Shown: positions 59,054 through 64,000 of the stretch, piece by piece
How positions within the stretch are numbered: position 1 is the first letter of the stretch
Layout: each line of letters opens with the position of its first letter
Origin: Parabacteroides massiliensis
GTDB taxonomy: Bacteria > Bacteroidota > Bacteroidia > Bacteroidales > Tannerellaceae
Reading direction: 5' to 3'
Assembly (NCBI RefSeq): GCF_900155425.1
Contig: NZ_LT700189.1
Span: forward strand, 1,233,787-1,297,786
Length of the DNA stretch: 64,000 nt
Notes under the pieces: model-generated
What the model was told of the DNA's origin: nothing
Seen by the model: only the letters and a program-made list of their open reading frames with translations
Database searches by the model: none
Position numbers and translations under genes: made by a program

Positions 59054-60487
59054 ATGATTTGTAACTTTACTTACTTCAGCATCGCCCTGTTGTGGTTTCT
59101 TCCTGCCTTTGCCTCTGCTCAGACAGAGCCGATGGACTTGTCGCTGGAGCAATCTCTTGCGCTCTTGCAGAGCGAGAACAAAAGTCTCAGGATTGCCGGA
59201 AAGGAAGTGGAGCTGGCGAAGAATGAACATCAGAAACTCAATGCTTTCTGGTATCCAACGGTCAGTGCCGCGGGAGCTTATGTACATATGTCGAACCCGG
59301 TTGAGGTACGCCAGTCCCTGGACCAGTTTACCGATCCTGCAAAAGAGTATGTTCATTCCATCCTGCCCAACGACCAGTTTGTCTCATCTCTTCTCGATAA
59401 GATCGGACAAAACATATTGACGCTGCCGCTCATCTCGCAGAACGTCACGTCGATCGATGCAAATCTGACCTGGCCCATCTTTACAGGTGGCAAACGCATC
59501 TATGCCAGTAAGATCGGTAAGAAACTCGTATCCGTCGCCGAAGTCAACCGCGAACAGGTAAGGGCGAACCAGCAAGCATTGCTGATCGAAAGCTATTTCG
59601 GCTTGCGCCTCGGCCAACGGGTTGTCGAGGTAAAGACGGAAACCTACAACTCCCTGAAAACCCATTACGACCAGGCTCTGAAGCTGGAAAAGCAAGGAAT
59701 GATCAACCGGGCCGAGCGCCTTGTCGCCCAGGTAAGCATGGAGGAGGCGAAGCGTGAGCTCGAATCAGCCCGGAAAGATCTCGAAGTTGCTGGCCAGGCA
59801 CTCAAGAGCTTGATCAACATAGGGGAAGGACAAGAAATCCGCACGACGACCTCCCTTTTTATCAATGAGAACATTCCTTCGGCTGACTACTTCAAGGAGA
59901 TGATCCCTTTTAACAACTACTTGGTCAACCAACTGAAGCTACAGGAAAACATCGCCGGTGACCAGTTGAAGATCGGACGTTCAGGCTATCTTCCCAACAT
60001 CGCCCTGATCGGCAAGCAGACCCTCTATGCGGACGGACTCGACAAATATCTCATGCCGCGCACGATGATCGGGGTTGGCTTTACCTGGAATATCTTCGAC
60101 GGCCTCGACCGGGAGAAACGCATCCGCCAGGCACGCCTGGCCAGCCAGTCGCTCGCCATCGGCAAAGAGAAAGCCGTGACCGATTTGCAGGTAGGGGTCG
60201 ATAAGTTCTACTCCCAGATGCAGAATGCGATGGATAATGTCAAAGCATTGAATACAACACTTGAAATGAGCAACGAACTGGTTCGCATCCGCGAGAAGTC
60301 CTTCAAGGAGGGAATGGCGACCTCCTCGGATGTGGTAGACGCCGAAGTGGTGTTATCGAAGGTAAAGACTGCCTTTCTGCTTGCCTACTACCAGTACGAT
60401 GTGGCACTCGCCAACCTGCTGTCCATTTGTGGCATTCCCGAAGCTTTTCACCAATACCGGATGGATGGTAAAACAGAGATATTGTAA
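59054..60487 (+). CDS. TolC-family outer-membrane efflux protein
   Basis: A 477-residue protein with a signal peptide (ending PAFASAQ). The two-fold repeated long helical hairpins of TolC are visible: LSLEQSLALLQSENKSLRIAGKEVELAKNEHQKLNAFWYPTVSAAGAYV in the first repeat and QLKLQENIAGDQLKIGRSGYLPNIALIGKQTL in the second. TolC trimers form the outer-membrane exit duct of pumps and type I secretion. It is first of four plus-strand genes (TolC, HlyD, two ABC-2 permeases), with 18 bases to the HlyD gene. Confidence 0.93.
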   Translation: MICNFTYFSIALLWFLPAFASAQTEPMDLSLEQSLALLQSENKSLRIAGKEVELAKNEHQKLNAFWYPTVSAAGAYVHMSNPVEVRQSLDQFTDPAKEYVHSILPNDQFVSSLLDKIGQNILTLPLISQNVTSIDANLTWPIFTGGKRIYASKIGKKLVSVAEVNREQVRANQQALLIESYFGLRLGQRVVEVKTETYNSLKTHYDQALKLEKQGMINRAERLVAQVSMEEAKRELESARKDLEVAGQALKSLINIGEGQEIRTTTSLFINENIPSADYFKEMIPFNNYLVNQLKLQENIAGDQLKIGRSGYLPNIALIGKQTLYADGLDKYLMPRTMIGVGFTWNIFDGLDREKRIRQARLASQSLAIGKEKAVTDLQVGVDKFYSQMQNAMDNVKALNTTLEMSNELVRIREKSFKEGMATSSDVVDAEVVLSKVKTAFLLAYYQYDVALANLLSICGIPEAFHQYRMDGKTEIL

Positions 60488-60505
60488 ACATAAAACCGTA
60501 TAATC

Positions 60506-61501
60506 ATGGACAAATCAAAGAAATACCTGACGATCTCTTTCATAGTAGTGTTGATCGCCGTAATCATTATATCTTTCGCGGGCATGTTCCTGTTGAAGAG
60601 CAAACCTGTGATTTTGCAGGGGCAGATCGAAGCAACCGAGATACGCATCTCCGGGAAGCTACCTGGCCGTATCGACACTTTCTTGGTAAAGGAAGGGCAG
60701 AACGTAAAGGCGGGCGACACGCTTGTCGTCATCAACAGCCCTGAAGCGCTCGCCAAATACCAACAAGTGAATGCTTTCGAAAATATCGCCCGTTTCCAGA
60801 ACCAGAAGGTAGACGAGGGAACGCGTAAGCAGATTATTGCCACCGTCCAGCAGCTTTGGAACAAATCGAAGTCGGACCTCGAACTGGCAAAGACCACTTA
60901 CAACCGTATAGAGGCCTTGTATAAGGACAGCGTTGTTTCTTCGCAACGGCGGGATGAGGTGAAAGCCTTGTATGATGCCGCCGTGGCTGGTGAACGGGCG
61001 GCCTGGAACCAATACCAGATGGCGCTCGACGGCGCCCAGATACAGGACAAAGAGAGTGCCCGCTCCTTGGTGAACGCTGCTAAAGGAACGGTCGACGAGG
61101 TCGCCGCCCTCTTGCAGGACGCTCGCCTGACAGCACCGGAATCCGGCCAGATATCGACAATCTTCCCGAAAAGGGGAGAGCTGGTAGGAGCCGGGATGCC
61201 CATCATGAACCTGATCGTGCTTGACGACGTGCATATCGTACTGAATGTTCGCGAAGACCGCCTGCCGTTCTTTCCGATGGGAGGGACGTTTGTCGCTGAT
61301 GTCCCGGCAATCAATAAGAAGAACATCGAGTTCAAGATCAATTATGTCAGTCCTTTAGGCAGCTTTGCCACTTGGAAGTCGACCAAGCAGACAGGTAGCT
61401 ATGACCTCCGTACGTTCGAAATACATGCCTTGCCGGTTGAAAAGGTGGATGGGTTACGTCCCGGAATGTCGGCTTTGGTTGAATTGGCAATGGATAATTG
61501 A
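60506..61501 (+). CDS. HlyD-family periplasmic adaptor (membrane fusion protein)
   Basis: A 331-residue protein with one N-terminal membrane helix (TISFIVVLIAVIIISFAGMFLL). The split biotinyl-lipoyl-like domain appears as ISGKLPGRIDTFLVKEGQNVKAGDTLVVINSPE and DARLTAPESGQISTIFPKRGELVGAGMPIM, on either side of a long helical hairpin (about residues 85-205). A beta-barrel domain follows. It bridges the inner-membrane permeases to the TolC channel. Its stop is within 3 bases of the next ATG, in a repeat-rich junction. Confidence 0.92.
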   Translation: MDKSKKYLTISFIVVLIAVIIISFAGMFLLKSKPVILQGQIEATEIRISGKLPGRIDTFLVKEGQNVKAGDTLVVINSPEALAKYQQVNAFENIARFQNQKVDEGTRKQIIATVQQLWNKSKSDLELAKTTYNRIEALYKDSVVSSQRRDEVKALYDAAVAGERAAWNQYQMALDGAQIQDKESARSLVNAAKGTVDEVAALLQDARLTAPESGQISTIFPKRGELVGAGMPIMNLIVLDDVHIVLNVREDRLPFFPMGGTFVADVPAINKKNIEFKINYVSPLGSFATWKSTKQTGSYDLRTFEIHALPVEKVDGLRPGMSALVELAMDN

Positions 61502-61556
61502 GAATGGATAATTTTAAGAATAGTATGATGAATTGTCCATTGTTCATTGTTCATTG
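61487..61556. repeat. AATTGTC/TCCATTG-type heptamer repeats at the HlyD-permease junction
   Basis: Copies of TGGATAATTGAGA, TCCATTG and TTCATTG run from the last codons of the HlyD gene into the first codons of the permease gene. They are related to the repeats at 4078 and 48040 but lie within translated sequence. Confidence 0.65.
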
Positions 61557-62724
61557 CCCATTCGTACGAGTTCTTCGAAGGGAACTTGTACGGATGGTTT
61601 CGCGGCGTCTCTATTTTGGGGTGTGCATCGTGTTGCCACTGTTCTGTATCTTCTTCATGTCCACTATCTTCGGGAATGGGCAGATGGAGAACATACCCGT
61701 TGGCATTGTCGATGAAGACAATACCTCTATGTCGAGAGAAATCGTGCGGACTGTCGAGGCTGTCCCTACTTTCAAGGTCACACGCCACTATGCTGACGAA
61801 GCGGCTGCTCGGCGTGCCACCCAGTCAAAAGAAATATACGGATACCTCGTGATTCCCATTGGTTTCACGGCCGATGCCACTGCTGGACGGCAGGCGACGC
61901 TTGCCTACTACTACCACTATGCTCTCCTGAGCGTCGGCGGTGAGGTGCGTGGCGCTTTTGAAACCGTCCTCCGCCAACTATCGATGGCCCCGATTGTGAT
62001 GCAGGCTACCGCCTTGGGAATCGGGGAGGAGCGGATCTCCACATTCCTGCTCCCTGTCAAGGCCAGCAATCATCCCTTGTTCAATCCCGATCTGGACTAC
62101 TCGGTTTACTTGAGCAACCCTTTCTTCTTCATCTTCTTTCAGGTCATTATCTTGCTGGCAACGGTCTATATCGTCGGCAGTGAGATCAAATTCGGGACGG
62201 GGGCGGAGTGGCTCTTGTCGGCAGGCGGCAATATCGTGACGGCGGTAGCGGGAAAGCTGTTGCCCTACACTGTTATCTTCAGCCTGATGGGCATATTGGC
62301 GAACTACGTCATGTTCGGTCTTATGAACATACCGTTTTCATGCGGTTTCTGGCCGCTCAATCTTACGGCGATCCTGTTTGTCGTTTCGACACAAGCGCTG
62401 GCGGTCTTCATCTTCTCCGTCTTTCCTGCGCTCAGTCTCATTATCAGCATCGTGTCAATGGTCGGCTCGCTTGGCGCAACGCTGTCAGGTGTGACTTTTC
62501 CTGTGCCTTCGATGTATGCACCGGTACATTATGCCTCCTACCTGTTCCCTGTCCGTCACTTCACCGAGATCTACCAGAACTTGCTTTATGGAGATTACGG
62601 TTTTGCCTGGACCTGGGTTAACTATGCTGCGCTGCTCTGTTTTCTTATTCCTGCGCTGCTGATGTTGCCTCGTTTGAAGAAAGCAATTGTGAACGAAGAG
62701 AAATGGAGGCATCTCGTCTCTTAA
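61504..62724 (+). CDS. ABC-2-type transporter permease (YhhJ/YbhR-like), first of a pair
   Basis: About 406 residues from the ATG at 61504; ATGs at 61525 and 61528 are equally possible, because the first 20 residues are encoded by repeat sequence. Layout is one N-terminal helix (LYFGVCIVLPLFCIFFMSTIF), a large periplasmic domain (IPVGIVDEDNTSMSREIVRTVEAVPTFKVTRH), then five C-terminal helices. This is the ABC2_membrane_3 arrangement found in YbhF-S-R-like exporters. It pairs with the next gene. No ATP-binding subunit is encoded in the window. Confidence 0.88.
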   Translation: MDNFKNSMMNCPLFIVHCPFVRVLRRELVRMVSRRLYFGVCIVLPLFCIFFMSTIFGNGQMENIPVGIVDEDNTSMSREIVRTVEAVPTFKVTRHYADEAAARRATQSKEIYGYLVIPIGFTADATAGRQATLAYYYHYALLSVGGEVRGAFETVLRQLSMAPIVMQATALGIGEERISTFLLPVKASNHPLFNPDLDYSVYLSNPFFFIFFQVIILLATVYIVGSEIKFGTGAEWLLSAGGNIVTAVAGKLLPYTVIFSLMGILANYVMFGLMNIPFSCGFWPLNLTAILFVVSTQALAVFIFSVFPALSLIISIVSMVGSLGATLSGVTFPVPSMYAPVHYASYLFPVRHFTEIYQNLLYGDYGFAWTWVNYAALLCFLIPALLMLPRLKKAIVNEEKWRHLVS

Positions 62725-62735
62725 AAAAAAGGAAA

Positions 62736-63920
62736 ATGAATATGAAAGTAATATCTGTTATACACAATGAGTTCAAGACGATTGCCGGCAGTTTTCCCAT
62801 TCTGCTCGTGCTGATGGGCGGTATCTTTGTCTATGGCTTGCTGTACAATTATATGTATGCTCCCGACCTGGTCCGTAAAGTCCCGGTCGCTGTTGTCGAT
62901 CATTCCCATAGTGAATTGAGCCGCCACTACGTCCGCCTGCTCGATGCCACCCCGCAAGTCGATGTCGTGACTACGGCTACCGGTTACCCTGAGGCTCAGG
63001 ATATGATGAAGTCAGGCCAGGTGGCCGGTATTCTCTATCTGCCGGACAACTTCGAGGACCGTGTTGCCCGTGGCGAAGAATCTGTCTTCATTATGTACGA
63101 GACGACGAGCGCTTTCCTCTACTACCTTGCTATGCAGGAAGCTTCGGCCGCCTCCATGTTGGCACTGAACGATGGCTACCGGTCGGAAATGCTGGTGTTC
63201 CTACCTCAGCAGGCCGCCCCGAAACTCGCCTCTGTCCAGGCTGTCGGGGTAGTCGGGACCGCCCTGTACAATCCGACTGAAGGGTATAGGACTTATCTGA
63301 TTCCTTCGGTTTTGGTTGTGATCATCTTCCAGACGTTGATGATGGTGATCGCCATGATTAGCGGTGATGAACGGCACAGTGGCTCGATTGTCCGTTTTGC
63401 CGGCAATCCCGTGAATCTCTCTTGGGGGCGGATGGCACAGGTGGTGATAGGCAAAACGTTTGTCTATGGCATGCTATACGCGGTTTTCGCTTTGTTTCTC
63501 TTGGGACTGATCCCCTTGATGTTCGGTCTGCCGGATATAGGCAACCCGCTTTATGTTATCATGCTGATGATTCCTTTCCTGTTGGCGACCAGCTTCTTCG
63601 GACTTACAGCATCCCTATTCTTTACGGATTCTGACGCGCCGCTTCTGATGATTGCTTTCTTCTCTGTCGGCCTCATTTTCCTCTCCGGTGTCTCGTATCC
63701 GATGGAATTGATGCCCTGGTACTGGAAACTGGCTCATTATCTCATTCCGGCGGCTCCGGCGACTATGGCTTATGTCAAGCTGAACTCGATGGGCGCTTCG
63801 ATGAGCGAGATACAACCTGAATATATTACTCTGTGGATACAGTGTGCGTTTTATTTCGTGACGGCATGTCTGGTTTATAGGTATAATATCCGGAAAGCGA
63901 TGTCAAAATCGCTTTCTTAA
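62736..63920 (+). CDS. ABC-2-type transporter permease (YhhJ/YbhR-like), second of a pair
   Basis: A 394-residue protein started at MNMKVISVIHNEFKTIAG (ATG at 62736; MKVIS at 62742 is possible), preceded by a purine-rich stretch. The frame open from 62703 overlaps the first permease and was not chosen. It has the same layout as its neighbour: one N-terminal helix, a periplasmic domain (VPVAVVDHSHSELSRHYVRLLDATPQVDVVT) and five C-terminal helices, ending with LSGVSYPMELMPWYWKLAHYLIPAAPATMAYVKLN. It should form a heterodimer with the first permease and connect to HlyD/TolC for drug or lipid export. Confidence 0.88.
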   Translation: MNMKVISVIHNEFKTIAGSFPILLVLMGGIFVYGLLYNYMYAPDLVRKVPVAVVDHSHSELSRHYVRLLDATPQVDVVTTATGYPEAQDMMKSGQVAGILYLPDNFEDRVARGEESVFIMYETTSAFLYYLAMQEASAASMLALNDGYRSEMLVFLPQQAAPKLASVQAVGVVGTALYNPTEGYRTYLIPSVLVVIIFQTLMMVIAMISGDERHSGSIVRFAGNPVNLSWGRMAQVVIGKTFVYGMLYAVFALFLLGLIPLMFGLPDIGNPLYVIMLMIPFLLATSFFGLTASLFFTDSDAPLLMIAFFSVGLIFLSGVSYPMELMPWYWKLAHYLIPAAPATMAYVKLNSMGASMSEIQPEYITLWIQCAFYFVTACLVYRYNIRKAMSKSLS

Positions 63921-63952
63921 CACCATGATGCGTATATTCTAAGATAAATACT

Positions 63953-63960
63953 TACATTTG
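63953..63960 (+). promoter_or_regulatory. Promoter -7 box near the right edge
   Basis: TACATTTG matches TAnnTTTG. A start codon at 63991 (ATGAAACGA) may begin a gene that continues beyond the window; too little is visible to name it. Confidence 0.5.
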
Positions 63961-64000
63961 CGTCTGTATCTCTGATAACATGAAAAAGAAATGAAACGAA

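Overview
The window looks like chromosomal DNA of a Bacteroidales bacterium, plausibly Parabacteroides or a close relative (genus is inference). The evidence is two SusC/SusD pairs, an ECF sigma/FecR pair, class III fructose-bisphosphatase, DUF4199 and DUF5020 proteins, a fused aspartokinase-homoserine dehydrogenase, and many promoters of the Bacteroidetes type (TTG, 19-21 bases, TAnnTTTG). No rRNA, CRISPR array or intact insertion sequence was seen.

Layout. 1-1.6 kb: AT-rich end of a surface-polysaccharide locus (partial WecG/TagA/CpsF transferase, Wzy/O-antigen-ligase-like protein). 1.8-4.0 kb: mntP, a GT2 glycosyltransferase and DUF4199. 4.2-4.4 kb: an SRP RNA and tRNA-Thr(UGU) as a small transcription unit. 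4.8-9.7 kb: PurF-like protein without the usual nucleophile, pepT, gcvT, BASS-family transporter. 9.8-12.5 kb: AT-richer accessory cluster (sugar acetyltransferase, Crp/Fnr regulator, EamA permease, GNAT). 13.2-18.4 kb: threonine operon thrA-apgM-like-thrC, preceded by a 20-residue peptide with six threonines and a terminator, a probable attenuator. 18.7-25.4 kb: an Rpn-type nuclease, then a five-gene run of two cyclophilins, MATE pump, fbp and EamA permease. 25.5-36.2 kb: porin, nucleotidyltransferase, GH51 and GH35 glycosidases, M13 peptidase, and a Tsx-like DUF5020/NCS2 permease pair. 36.2-39.3 kb: Ca2+/Na+ antiporter with a structured leader, three small envelope proteins, menA. 39.4-45.1 kb: a SusC/SusD pair whose promoter lies between 18-bp perfect inverted repeats, a candidate invertible promoter. 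45.2-50.4 kb: DJ-1, tonB-exbD-exbB, pdxJ, and divergent CBS protein-nadK. 50.5-57.8 kb: candidate small RNA, ECF sigma, FecR anti-sigma, STN-containing SusC, SusD. 58-64 kb: zinc-ribbon/FHA protein and an efflux operon (TolC, HlyD, two ABC-2 permeases) with no ATPase gene in view.

How the parts work together. The two SusCD pairs appear to be controlled differently: one by DNA inversion, the other by trans-envelope sigma/anti-sigma signalling. TonB-ExbB-ExbD supplies energy to such transporters. Two families of AT-rich heptamer repeats (ATAAATC-like and CAATTGA-like) fill many intergenic gaps, form hairpins, and in one case supply a terminator.
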